Part shown: positions 1 to 8,238 of the stretch, piece after piece
Position numbering within the stretch: the first letter of the stretch is position 1
How the letters are laid out: each line of letters opens with the position of its first letter
Source of the DNA: CAZVRZ01 sp964629965
GTDB lineage: Bacteria; Chloroflexota; Anaerolineae; Anaerolineales; UBA4823
NCBI GenBank assembly: GCA_964629965.1
Contig: CAZVRZ010000039.1
Location: 1 to 38,366 of the forward strand
DNA length: 38,366 nucleotides
Direction: 5' to 3'
Made by a program: the position numbers and the translations under genes
The notes under the pieces: model-generated
What the model saw: only the letters and a program-made list of their open reading frames with translations
What the model was told of the DNA's origin: nothing
The model's database searches: none

Positions 1-477
1 TTGCTGGCTGCCATTGAGCCTCTCACCGGATATCGGTTGGCGCAAGTTCATCCACACCGCACCAAGAAAGAATACACCTTGTTTTGCCAGGCTTTGGCAG
101 CCGAGTATCCAGATGCCATCAAAATCCGGCTGGTGCAAGACAATCTCAACACACATGATATCAGTGCCTTTTATGAGAACCTTCCAGCCGATGAAGCCCA
201 AACTTTAGCAGAACGGTTTGAGTTCTACTTCACACCCAAGTCTGCCAGTTGGCTTAATATGATCGAGATCGAATTCTCTGCACTGTCACGGCTATGTTTA
301 GATCGCCGAATACCAAGCCAGGAGCTGCTTGAACGGGAAGTTCTTTCCCTGGTGGCTCAACGCAAAGCTGATAAAACCAAGATCACCTAGCAGTTCTCTG
401 TGGAAGCAGCTCGTTCCAAGCTCAATTTGCACTATGTTAAGGTTCAGGCAGATAACGAGAAATTCAAGGAAATTTAG
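1..477 (+). pseudogene. IS630-family transposase, 3' part, interrupted by an in-frame stop
   Basis: This is the C-terminal half of a DDE transposase of the IS630/Tc1-mariner type. The N-terminal part lies outside the window. The QDNLNTH motif (residues about 46-52 of the visible part) carries the second catalytic Asp, and the WLNMIEIEF block carries the last acidic residue. The reading frame meets TAG at 388-390 after DKTKIT, but the same frame continues as QFSVEAARSKLNLHYVKV and ends at TAG 475-477. IS630 proteins usually have a Trp just before this Q-F segment, so TGG to TAG is the likely change. The product would lack about 30 residues behind the catalytic domain. The right end of the element was not located. 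Confidence 0.85.
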
Positions 478-579
478 TTTACGAAGTATTTATGATAACG
501 GGGAATCCAGGTGATCAAACTGTATTCCGCAGGCGGAAGAAAGAAAACACCTGGTAATCTGCCGGCTGGCGACAGCTAG

Positions 580-1854
580 CTACCTTAAATGAAAACTGGC
601 CTTGCTGCCAGTGGATAAATATTGCGTCGGAGGGTTTGAATCTTCAAGCTCTCCGACGCTTTTTTTATCGCCGAATAACACCATCTGGCGCGGCCGGACC
701 CGGGCAATTAATTGCATCAGATCCGCCGGGCTGCTTTTACGGGCCGGCAGGAAGATGGTTTCCACCCGGGCCCGGATGGGGCTGCTTCCAAATTCCTGTC
801 CCAGAGAGGCAGAATGCCAGCCTTCAGCCGGGGCGTTTGCCCATCTTTTAAGTCGGGCCGCAGGCGAGTCATCCAGCACATCCGCGCTGAGCAAGATTGT
901 AGCCTGCGGGTCTGCTGCCAGGGCCTTTGCCACCCGGTTGGATGGGCTTCCTCCCCATAAGCCGGCAGTGCCGCACAGGTAAATCGTCCTGGGCGGGCGG
1001 GGGCCGGATTCCAGGCGGAACCAGGCTGAATCTGGCTGAGTTTCTTTCTGCCAGGCAAATTTGTGAAGCACACCCTCCAGACCCGGGCAGGCCTGGCAGA
1101 CGGCAAACGAAAACGGATCGATCATTAATTCCCACCCGCCGGGCAGGCCGATGCTTTCCAAAAGCTCGAGCAAAACTTCCTGCAGCACCCCCACCGGCTG
1201 GACGGCAATCAACACTTTTGCACCGGTGCCGGGTTCCAAAAAGCCGTTGAGCGCCCGGCCCAGGCCCGAGCCCGGCTGGAGATCGGGTACCTGGGCAAGG
1301 AGCAGGTCGCAGGCGGATAAAGCCGCTGGGTCTAGGCCTGGGCTGCCGGCATAGCCCTCTGCTGTCCAATCCGCCAGGTAGGCGATCTTTCTCCCCTTCC
1401 AATGGATGATTGGGACAGACGCCCCTGGCATATGCCCGCACGGAATGAAATTCACCGCCAAACCGTCCCCATCCCCCGGCAAACGGGCCGGCTGCAGAAA
1501 CGGGATTTCATGAACCCGCTCCCGCCCAATAAGGGTGCGGCCCGGCTGGAAATTAAAATGGCTGCCGGCATGCCTGAACTGGAGATCCAGAATCTGAAAG
1601 GTGGGGCTGGCTGCGTAAAAGTCACAGGTTTGCCAGGCCTGAGCAGCCCACAACAGCCCGCCCCCATGCCCGATGTGGGCATGGGTGACCAGGGCTAGGT
1701 CCGCCTGGCCCTCGGGCAGGTCTGGCGGGGGAAAGGCCGGGTCTGAATGTGCTCCCACATCCAAAATAACCTGCCGCGAGCCCAGCCCCAACCCAACGCA
1801 GGTGGCCCGGTTGGCCCCCCCGGCGGCATGGATGGTTACAACTGCAGGTTCCAC
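580..1854 (-). CDS. MBL-fold / beta-CASP-like metallo-hydrolase with altered metal motif
   Basis: This 424-residue protein has the metallo-beta-lactamase fold. THAHIGHGGG (residues 57-66) is the HxHxDH site, CGHMPGAS (139-146) supplies a further His, and LADWTAEG (160-167) supplies the bridging Asp. Layout and spacing resemble beta-CASP/CPSF-type RNases. The Asp of HxHxDH is Gly62 here, so the second metal site may be changed. The start is GTG at 1852-1854 and overlaps the upstream radical SAM gene by 19 bases, which makes it the last gene of the operon. The C-terminal residues after about 396 are encoded across a plus-strand terminator and look like a non-native tail. Substrate is unknown. 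It could be a nuclease or a small-molecule hydrolase. Confidence 0.75.
   Translation of the reverse strand: MEPAVVTIHAAGGANRATCVGLGLGSRQVILDVGAHSDPAFPPPDLPEGQADLALVTHAHIGHGGGLLWAAQAWQTCDFYAASPTFQILDLQFRHAGSHFNFQPGRTLIGRERVHEIPFLQPARLPGDGDGLAVNFIPCGHMPGASVPIIHWKGRKIAYLADWTAEGYAGSPGLDPAALSACDLLLAQVPDLQPGSGLGRALNGFLEPGTGAKVLIAVQPVGVLQEVLLELLESIGLPGGWELMIDPFSFAVCQACPGLEGVLHKFAWQKETQPDSAWFRLESGPRPPRTIYLCGTAGLWGGSPSNRVAKALAADPQATILLSADVLDDSPAARLKRWANAPAEGWHSASLGQEFGSSPIRARVETIFLPARKSSPADLMQLIARVRPRQMVLFGDKKSVGELEDSNPPTQYLSTGSKASFHLR
624..666 (+). terminator. Strong rho-independent terminator (plus-strand direction)
   Basis: A perfect 9-bp stem (GCGTCGGAG at 624-632 pairs with CTCCGACGC at 651-659) is followed by seven T. 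The loop contains a further TTGAA/TTCAA pair that extends the helix. It points rightwards, so it would stop transcription arriving from the IS630 side. It lies inside the last 30 codons of the oppositely oriented MBL gene, which is odd for a terminator. Confidence 0.75.
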
Positions 1855-2969
1855 TGGCTGATCAGATCCCCGTATTCATTGGCAAACCGCGGGTTCTTTT
1901 CCTGCAGCATGACTCTCACAAACTTGTCCACCAGATCAAAGGTGGTGCGCCCCAGCAGGCATGAAAAGCCCTCCATCTGGAATGGGTCGCCATTGACCAT
2001 CTGGTTGCTGCGCGGGCATTTGCGGCAGAAGGCCTTTAATTCACAGCCGGAGCAGGGCTGGATCATATCATTGCGGATGGAAGATACCAGCGTCCGGCGG
2101 GCATCCTGGAACCCGCGGCTGACATGCCCGATGGACCATTCCGGGTAATTGATCAGGGCCTGGCAGGGGTAGATGCTGCCATCTACATCCACCGCAAACA
2201 CATCCTTTCCCAGCGGGCAGGCCTGAGAAATTCTTTGCTTTTTGGCCTTGACCAGCATGTACGACATGATTTCATCCCCGATATATTTAAAGTTGATATC
2301 CAGGTTTTTTTGATAAATCTGCTGGTAAAGCGAAAAGGTCTGCAGCAGGTTTTCGCCCAGCTGGCGGGTAGTTTGTTCATCCCAGGCCATTTCAACCGCA
2401 AACCCGAAAATAAATTTTCGTATGCCCAGGCCGATCAGGTGGATGAGATTGGCATATAAACTTCCGGCATTGTTGGGGGTGATGGTCAGCTGGACCAGGA
2501 AGGGCACCTGACGGGCGAGGAGCAGCTCCACCCCGCGCTTGACATAGTTGTAAGATGGGACCCCGTTTGCCATGATGCGATCATTCATGGCCGTCACGTC
2601 GCCGTCAAAGCTGAACACCATCCGCAGGTTGTTTTCGGTGATGAAATCAATTTTCTCTTCATCCAGCAGGGTCCCATTGGTGGTAAAGCCAATATCCACA
2701 GCCCTGGGCATGGATTTAAGCTCGTGGGTGACGTATTTAAACAATTCCCAGTTGATCAGCGGCTCGCCGCCAATATAACCCACGTGCATGCGCTTCTCTG
2801 AGTTCTCGGCGCAGGCGTTAATAAACCGCACGGCCTGGTCACACACACTGTGGGGAAGGTGTTTGGCTTTGCTTTTATCCACAAAACAGTAACTACAGCG
2901 CAGGTTGCATTTTCGGGTCAGGAAAAGATTCAAGCCCGCCAGGTTTTTTGCAACTGTGATTGGTTCCAT
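1836..2969 (-). CDS. Radical SAM/SPASM domain enzyme
   Basis: This 377-residue protein is a radical SAM enzyme. CX3CX2C is C21, C25 and C28 (RKCNLRCSYC), followed by the SAM-binding GGEP of YIGGEPLIN and a TTNGT strand. The C-terminal third has the Cys spacing of a SPASM auxiliary-cluster domain: CPLGKD, YPCQAL, then CSGCELKAFCRKCP and a final Cys. SPASM enzymes, such as anSME and the peptide maturases, usually act on peptides or proteins and can carry two extra 4Fe-4S clusters. No small precursor-peptide gene is visible next to it. A Shine-Dalgarno AAGGAAG lies just before the ATG. It follows the HAD-aminotransferase gene by 72 bases and overlaps the MBL gene. Confidence 0.9.
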   Translation of the reverse strand: MEPITVAKNLAGLNLFLTRKCNLRCSYCFVDKSKAKHLPHSVCDQAVRFINACAENSEKRMHVGYIGGEPLINWELFKYVTHELKSMPRAVDIGFTTNGTLLDEEKIDFITENNLRMVFSFDGDVTAMNDRIMANGVPSYNYVKRGVELLLARQVPFLVQLTITPNNAGSLYANLIHLIGLGIRKFIFGFAVEMAWDEQTTRQLGENLLQTFSLYQQIYQKNLDINFKYIGDEIMSYMLVKAKKQRISQACPLGKDVFAVDVDGSIYPCQALINYPEWSIGHVSRGFQDARRTLVSSIRNDMIQPCSGCELKAFCRKCPRSNQMVNGDPFQMEGFSCLLGRTTFDLVDKFVRVMLQEKNPRFANEYGDLISQWNLQL

Positions 2970-3041
2970 TGGTTCTTCCTTGTAATTTTTGCGTGTGGCG
3001 AAAGTTGAATTTCTGGTTTTTTGCGGCGGCCCGGCCTAAAG

Positions 3042-4836
3042 CTAAGGCCTGGAGGGCAGGGGGCTGAGGCTGCTGATGGTTTGAACCAGCGCCCTGGCAT
3101 AGCTTTCGGCGATCGGAAAATCAAGCGCCTGGTGCCATAAAGGCAGCAAGAAGATACGTCGGTCGATCTCAAAGGCATTTTTCCAGCGCCGTTCGGGCGG
3201 CTCTGCCCCGGTTTTGCAGCCGGGATGTTCCGGGTGAAAAACCTGGGGGTTGCTGAAAATCTTATAGGAGGGGATGACCCCCACCAGGTTATCCCGAAAG
3301 AAATGAGTGTAGCCTTTTTTGACCAAAATCTGTAAAATTTCATCCCGCCGGGAGGCCAGGGTCGGTCTCAGCAGCAGGGGCAGGTTGTATAAGGATAACT
3401 CGCCCAGCTTGCCCAGCAGGCTCAGCTCGGGGCAATCCTTAAAAATATCCATCATCAACCCGGCGCACAGCCGGCGCTGTTTTTGCACTTCCGGAAGCTT
3501 GGCGGCGGTGCTGATCCCAATGGCCGCGGCCAGGGGATGCAGGCGCAGCTTCAGCCCGGCCCCAGTTTCATGATAGGGGGTTAATGGATGGCCAGCCGGC
3601 AGGGCCCGCAGATTCTTCTGCTTAAAATGGCCGTGCATGGTGGCCCGGATATACAGATCCTCGTCATCGCAGACCAGGATGCCCCCTTCACCGGCCGGGC
3701 AGAGCTTTTTGGCCTGCAGGCTGAACATGGCCACTCGGCCCACACTGCCAACCCTGATGCCATCCCGTTCGGCCCCAACCGCATGCGAGGCATCTTCCAC
3801 CAGGGCCAGGCCAAACCGGTCGGCAAGGGCGGCCATGCGTTGCATATCGGCCGGCGCCCCAAAAATGTGGCTGATGAGGATGGCCCGGGTTTTCTCGCCA
3901 ATCAGGCCTTCCACCTGGGCCGGGTCCAGGTTGCCGGTCTCATCCACCTCCCCAAAAACGGGCACCGCCCCTAGCGAAAGCAGCGGCGAGGCGCTGGCAA
4001 AAAAGCCGTACGCTGGCAGGATGACCTCATCCCCTTTGCCAATCCCCAGGGCCCTGAAAGCAGCATACAGGGCCATTGTTCCGGAAGCGAAGCTGATGGC
4101 GTAGCGCCGCCCGCTCAGATGGGCCCAGACCTGCTCCAGCTCGCCGATCGATTCGCCATTGCCGCCGATGGAGATGGTGGAATAGAGCTGGCGGACCACT
4201 TTGCGCTCGATTTCCTCATCGATATCGGGCCATTGATACTGCGGGGAAGGCAGGATGTCGTTCCCTAACTTCATCTCCTGGATGATAATCCAGCGTACGG
4301 CCTCGCTGATATTTTCAGCCACAAAGGCTGGCTGGGCCTGGAGCTGGTCCCTGCGGTAGGCCCATTCCCCAGAGCCATAGCCTGTCTTGACCAGCACCCC
4401 AACCCCGCCCAGGTTGGCCGCCAGTTGCAGATCGGTTTCGCGGTCGCCTACCACGTAAATTCGCTCCGGGTCAATCTGAAGATCGGCCAGGGCGGCCTGA
4501 GCCAGGCCCGTTTTGGGCTTGTGGCAGGCGCACGGGGTCTCTTTCTCCTGGGGCGGAAAATGGGGGCAGATATAAACCCCATCCACCCGGGCCCCTTCTT
4601 CGGCCAGCAACTGGTGCATGCGCTGGTTGGTCTCATCCACCACGGCCTGGCTGATGATTCCCCGTCCGATCCCGGGCTGGTTGCTCGACCACCGGCACCC
4701 TGATCAGGTTCAGGCTGCGGATGGCCTGGCCCGCCAGAGGCTCCAGATCCAGCTTGAGGGGGTCATTAATCAACCCTTTTTCGCGGTTGATGGTTCCATC
4801 CCGGTCTAAGAAAACTACAAATTTAATCGCTTTCAT
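3042..4836 (-). pseudogene. HAD (GmhB/HisB-N-type) phosphatase fused to DegT/DnrJ aminotransferase, frameshifted
   Basis: Two frames together give one protein of about 597 residues. The first 51 codons (4836 to about 4686) hold HAD motif I, FLDRDGTIN. The frame then breaks at about 4683-4687, and the rest continues in another frame as NQPGIGRGIISQAVVDE. Two bases seem lost exactly at HAD motif II (expected VVV-S/T-NQ). The HAD domain then shows a GmhB-like zinc site (CPH, CAC), the HKPK motif III lysine and GDRETD motif IV. From about residue 180 onward it is a fold-type I PLP enzyme: ASGTMALYAAF, VEDASHAVGA and FSLQAKK with the candidate PLP lysine, then GEGG. Such aminotransferases aminate keto-sugars or cyclitols. 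The fusion suggests dephosphorylation and amination of the same metabolite. A sequencing error cannot be excluded. Confidence 0.8.
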
Positions 4837-4844
4837 TGCCCGCC

Positions 4845-5975
4845 CTATATGACCACCGTGCGGTAAGAACCGTAATCCACCACTTCCCCCGGTTTAAATT
4901 TGCGCAATGGGGTCATTTTCACCGCAACACCGGTTAATTCCGGCAGTTCTACGAAATCTCCCCCGGACTTCACTTCGGCTAAATCCTTGACCGGCTGAAC
5001 CGCAATCAAGCAGGAAGTGGCTGGGAGAAGATCCTTTTGAACAATCGCTTCCAGCCGGTCTGGATGGAAAACCTCGGTTTTAGCCGGAGAAAGCGAAAAT
5101 GCAGCCAGGCAGGCTGCTCTGTAGCGGTTCATGGGCATCTGGCTGAGCGCCGCCTGGCAGCGGAAGGCAGCCATTTCTACCCCATTCCAAAAATCCCAAA
5201 TGGAGCGGCTCTCAATTCCGCCTGGCTGGCCATCCGGGCCGGCTTGCAGGCCGCCCACAAGGAAGCTTCCATCCCAGCCAATCACCGCTGAGCTATAGTA
5301 GGCAGCCTGTTTTTGGTAATCCGCTTGGAGATCTCTCGGGCCTTCCATCTGCAGAGTCACCAGATCTAGCCCTCTCCCCGCGGCCTGCTCCACCAAGTGG
5401 GTCCATAGGGCTTCAGAATAAACCGGGACAGAAACTTGAATTTCAAGCCCCGGCAGCAACTGCTGCTTTTGGGAACGGCGCTCGACAATCTGTACCAATT
5501 CTGGGGTGCGCAATACTAGTTTTCGCTCCAACCAGGCCCGCTGATCGCGGTATTTTTTTAAGCCTGTTTGGGTAAAAGTAACCTGGTCTATCCCGGCATC
5601 TACCAGTTGCTCCCAGCCTGCATAGGCTGGCCCGCTTAGGGGCGTTACCAGGCTCACCCGCAGGCCGAACTGTTTTGCATCCGTCACAATCTTAATAAGC
5701 TGGGGATGGCGAAGCGGATCAGCAAACAGGCCCAGCTCTCCATCTCCAAGCACTTCGGCGATCTCGGCGATGGCCCGTTTGGCAGTCTCGAAGGAAATGA
5801 TTTCTTTTCTGCGCGGCTTCCATCCAGCCCCTTCGGATGCAGCCGCGCCTTCCCGCCGGCAGGAATTCGTCATTTCAAGCAGCACTCGCTCTGGAAACGT
5901 GCCGGGTATTTCCAGCTGGTTCGCAAAACTATAATCCACCTGATAGCGATTGATCAGTTTCATTAAATTGGGCAT
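4845..5975 (-). CDS. Degenerate radical SAM homologue, probable pseudoenzyme
   Basis: The fold follows radical SAM/SPASM proteins: VLLEMTNSC at the first beta strand, SLVTPL, WDGSFLVGG and SIWDFWNG match conserved family blocks in order. The CX3CX2C site reads C39-RRE-G43-AA-A46, so two of three cluster cysteines are gone. The GEPLLHP-type SAM contact reads ADPLRHP. The VPCC-type cysteines of the SPASM region read VGG, and the last CxxC keeps a single Cys (AACLAA). It should not bind a radical SAM cluster. It may be a scaffold, a substrate-binding partner of the neighbouring radical SAM enzymes, or a re-purposed fold. The frame opens at 5993, but ATG 5973-5975 has AGAGG at good spacing. It is packed 8 bases before the HAD-aminotransferase gene. 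Confidence 0.75.
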   Translation of the reverse strand: MPNLMKLINRYQVDYSFANQLEIPGTFPERVLLEMTNSCRREGAAASEGAGWKPRRKEIISFETAKRAIAEIAEVLGDGELGLFADPLRHPQLIKIVTDAKQFGLRVSLVTPLSGPAYAGWEQLVDAGIDQVTFTQTGLKKYRDQRAWLERKLVLRTPELVQIVERRSQKQQLLPGLEIQVSVPVYSEALWTHLVEQAAGRGLDLVTLQMEGPRDLQADYQKQAAYYSSAVIGWDGSFLVGGLQAGPDGQPGGIESRSIWDFWNGVEMAAFRCQAALSQMPMNRYRAACLAAFSLSPAKTEVFHPDRLEAIVQKDLLPATSCLIAVQPVKDLAEVKSGGDFVELPELTGVAVKMTPLRKFKPGEVVDYGSYRTVVI

Positions 5976-6000
5976 GTTAATCCTCTCCATCACGAAGAAT

Positions 6001-7353
6001 TTACAGATGAAACAAGTTGCGGTCGATGGTGTTATGTTTTTTGGAATTGGGAAATGCGTCCAACAACATCAGCCAGTTGTTTTTGGCCCGCTTGTAATCA
6101 TCCCCGCTGACAGCGGAAACCACCCTGGGGCCATTTTCATTCAGCCAGAGATCCGCTGGAATGCTCCCCGCCCGTATCATCTGCCTAGCAATAACCGTGC
6201 CGGGAAATACCTTCATCATGTTAACACAAACTTCCACATCTTCGGCCCGGTCAATAAACTGCTGGGTCAGCAAAATATCTTCGTACTGCTCGCCGGGGAT
6301 CCCCACCATCACAAACAAACCAAAGCGGATTTTTTTGCCGCCCGCCAAGCGGATCATATCCAACAGATGACCCAGGCTTTGCGGCCCCAGGCGCTTTTTG
6401 CACACCGTCTTATACACCCGTGGCGAGGCCGATTCCAGGCCCACAAAAATTTCCCAGTTAGGCGGGGTATCTTTTAGATATTCCAGGTGACTTGCGAAAA
6501 CGCTGTCAACCCCCGAATGGCAGTAGCAGGTATCGATCTCCTGCAGAACGGCATCTGGGGCAATGCTTTTAAGATGGTTTAGGTCAAAGAGCAGGTCCTG
6601 GTCATGGAATTCCAGGCGCTGAGGCTGAAAGGCAGCCGAGTGGCGCACCTGGGCCTGGATATCCACCGGGCTACCCAGTTTGTAGCGGCCCTCCAGGAAC
6701 AAGGCACTGCAAAAAATGCAGCCGGGGGTTGGGCAGCCAGAGGAGGTGCGCAGGATCAGTTTAGAGAACCGCCCGCTGAAAAACTTGTGGTAGGCGGAGT
6801 AATCAGGCAGGCAGGTGAATATAAATGGGTCGCTGTCTTTTCCCTGCAGCAACAGACATTCATCCGGCCTGTGGCCGGTTTCCAGCAAGTTCACTACGGC
6901 ATCTAGTACAGGACGATCCAACGGGCCTGAGACCATCACATCGCACACGGTTTTAAAACGGTTCTGGAGCGGCGCCCCCAAGGCCGTGACGTGCGGGCCG
7001 CCCCATACAATGAATAATTCCGGGCGGACGGCGCGAATATGGCGGGATAATTCGACCACCTCTTTGCGAAAGTTGGTCAGCATCGAAAAGCCCACCATCC
7101 GGATGCCCGGGTATGTCGCCAAAGCCCTGTCGAGAATGGCCTCCCAGCCGGGCAGCAGATGGTAGTCCGGGGCATGCTGAACTGTAAACTCGTCCAGCAC
7201 TAGGGGCATCCGCCCGGCTTTACGAAAGGCGGCAGCCACCAAGTTCAGCCCGTAAGCCGGGGCAAGGTCGCTGCGCTCGGGCGATTTGATCAACTCATCG
7301 GTGGTTGGCAGAAGCAGGAGCACATCTGGAAGTTCACGGATAGTATCTATCAT
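6001..7353 (-). CDS. Cobalamin-binding-domain radical SAM enzyme with CX4CX2C motif
   Basis: The N-terminal 160 residues resemble the Rossmann-like B12-binding domain of class B radical SAM proteins (VGFSMLTNF, WGGPHVTALG). The radical SAM core starts at about residue 200. Its cluster motif is SSGCPTPGCIFCSA, with C207, C212 and C215, one residue longer than the canonical CX3CX2C. Downstream blocks fit the Elp3/MiaB-like core (VGLESASPRVY, GLFVMVGIPGE). Family members do radical methylations, ring contractions or cyclisations. The gene follows larE by 15 bases and precedes the pseudoenzyme gene closely, so it is part of one transcript. Whether B12 is really bound is not shown by sequence, since no clear cobalt-ligand His motif is seen. 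Confidence 0.85.
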   Translation of the reverse strand: MIDTIRELPDVLLLLPTTDELIKSPERSDLAPAYGLNLVAAAFRKAGRMPLVLDEFTVQHAPDYHLLPGWEAILDRALATYPGIRMVGFSMLTNFRKEVVELSRHIRAVRPELFIVWGGPHVTALGAPLQNRFKTVCDVMVSGPLDRPVLDAVVNLLETGHRPDECLLLQGKDSDPFIFTCLPDYSAYHKFFSGRFSKLILRTSSGCPTPGCIFCSALFLEGRYKLGSPVDIQAQVRHSAAFQPQRLEFHDQDLLFDLNHLKSIAPDAVLQEIDTCYCHSGVDSVFASHLEYLKDTPPNWEIFVGLESASPRVYKTVCKKRLGPQSLGHLLDMIRLAGGKKIRFGLFVMVGIPGEQYEDILLTQQFIDRAEDVEVCVNMMKVFPGTVIARQMIRAGSIPADLWLNENGPRVVSAVSGDDYKRAKNNWLMLLDAFPNSKKHNTIDRNLFHL

Positions 7354-7368
7354 TGTTTGCCCGCCGGG

Positions 7369-8238
7369 CTAACCCAGAAAATTATTCACCAGCGCAGCTG
7401 GCAAAACCTCATTCAGGCTACCGGTGCGGAAACCTGAAAGGTCTAGGGTAATGTAATGGAAGCCCAATTCCCTAAAAAAAGCACTGATGGCGGCTCTTTC
7501 AGCCAGCAGCTTCTCCATGTCCTCCTGGGGCACCTCAATCCGGGCCAGCTCGCCATGATGGCGCACGCGCAGCTGGTTGAAGCCCAGGCGCTTCATAAAC
7601 CCCTCGGCGGCCTCAATTTTCAGCACTTCCGGGCGGGTGATGGCCATCCCGTAGGGAAAGCGGGAGGCTAGGCAGGGGCTGCTGGGGCGGTTCCAGATGG
7701 GAATGCCGATCAGCCGGGCCAAGGTGCGAATCTCGGCCTTGGTCAGGCCAACTTCGGCCAGTGGGCTGCGCCCGCCCAATTCTTTGACCGCTTTTTTCCC
7801 GGGCCGATAATCAGACCCGTCATCGGCATTGGTGCCTTCCAGCAAAACCTCAATTCCTAGGGCCGCCGCCTTTTCTTTGATGATCTTGAATCGAACGGAT
7901 TTACAGTGATAGCAGCGATCCGGCAGGTTGGTGGCAAAATTGGGGTCATCCAGGTCGTTGTGGTCGATGACAAGGTGGGCAAACCCAAACTGGCGGCTCA
8001 GCGCCTCGGCAATGAGACAGCTTTCATTATCCTCAATTGGCGAGTGGATGGTGAAAGCCGTCAGGCGCGAGCCCAGCGCAGCCTGGGCAACCACCGCCAG
8101 CAGCGAGCTATCCACCCCACCCGAAAGCGCCACCGCCGCCCGCTCGAAGCCCTGCAGCAGACCCACCAGGGTGTCATATTTCTGGCGTAGGTCCGAGTCA
8201 ATTTCCTCCGACAGGAAAATTTCCGAAGCCTTTAACAT
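7369..8238 (-). CDS. larE: LarE-type ATP-dependent sulfur-transfer protein
   Basis: LarE adenylates a carboxylate and donates sulfur, turning the dicarboxylated pyridinium mononucleotide into the bisthiocarboxylate of the nickel-pincer cofactor. The PP-loop SGGVDSS is at residues 39-45. C109 and C112 (RCYHCK) and C189 (SPCLASRFPYG) make a three-Cys set. LarE proteins with three cysteines are known to hold a 4Fe-4S cluster that serves catalytic sulfur delivery, whereas single-Cys forms sacrifice their own cysteine. The length of 289 residues is slightly above typical. ATG overlaps the end of larB (ATGTTAA), so translation is probably coupled. No larC or larA is seen in the window. Confidence 0.92.
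   Translation of the reverse strand: MLKASEIFLSEEIDSDLRQKYDTLVGLLQGFERAAVALSGGVDSSLLAVVAQAALGSRLTAFTIHSPIEDNESCLIAEALSRQFGFAHLVIDHNDLDDPNFATNLPDRCYHCKSVRFKIIKEKAAALGIEVLLEGTNADDGSDYRPGKKAVKELGGRSPLAEVGLTKAEIRTLARLIGIPIWNRPSSPCLASRFPYGMAITRPEVLKIEAAEGFMKRLGFNQLRVRHHGELARIEVPQEDMEKLLAERAAISAFFRELGFHYITLDLSGFRTGSLNEVLPAALVNNFLG

Noticed and set aside
602..1250. Several plus-strand frames opposite the MBL gene
   Set aside because: They are shadows of a GC-rich gene. Only the minus frame shows family motifs.
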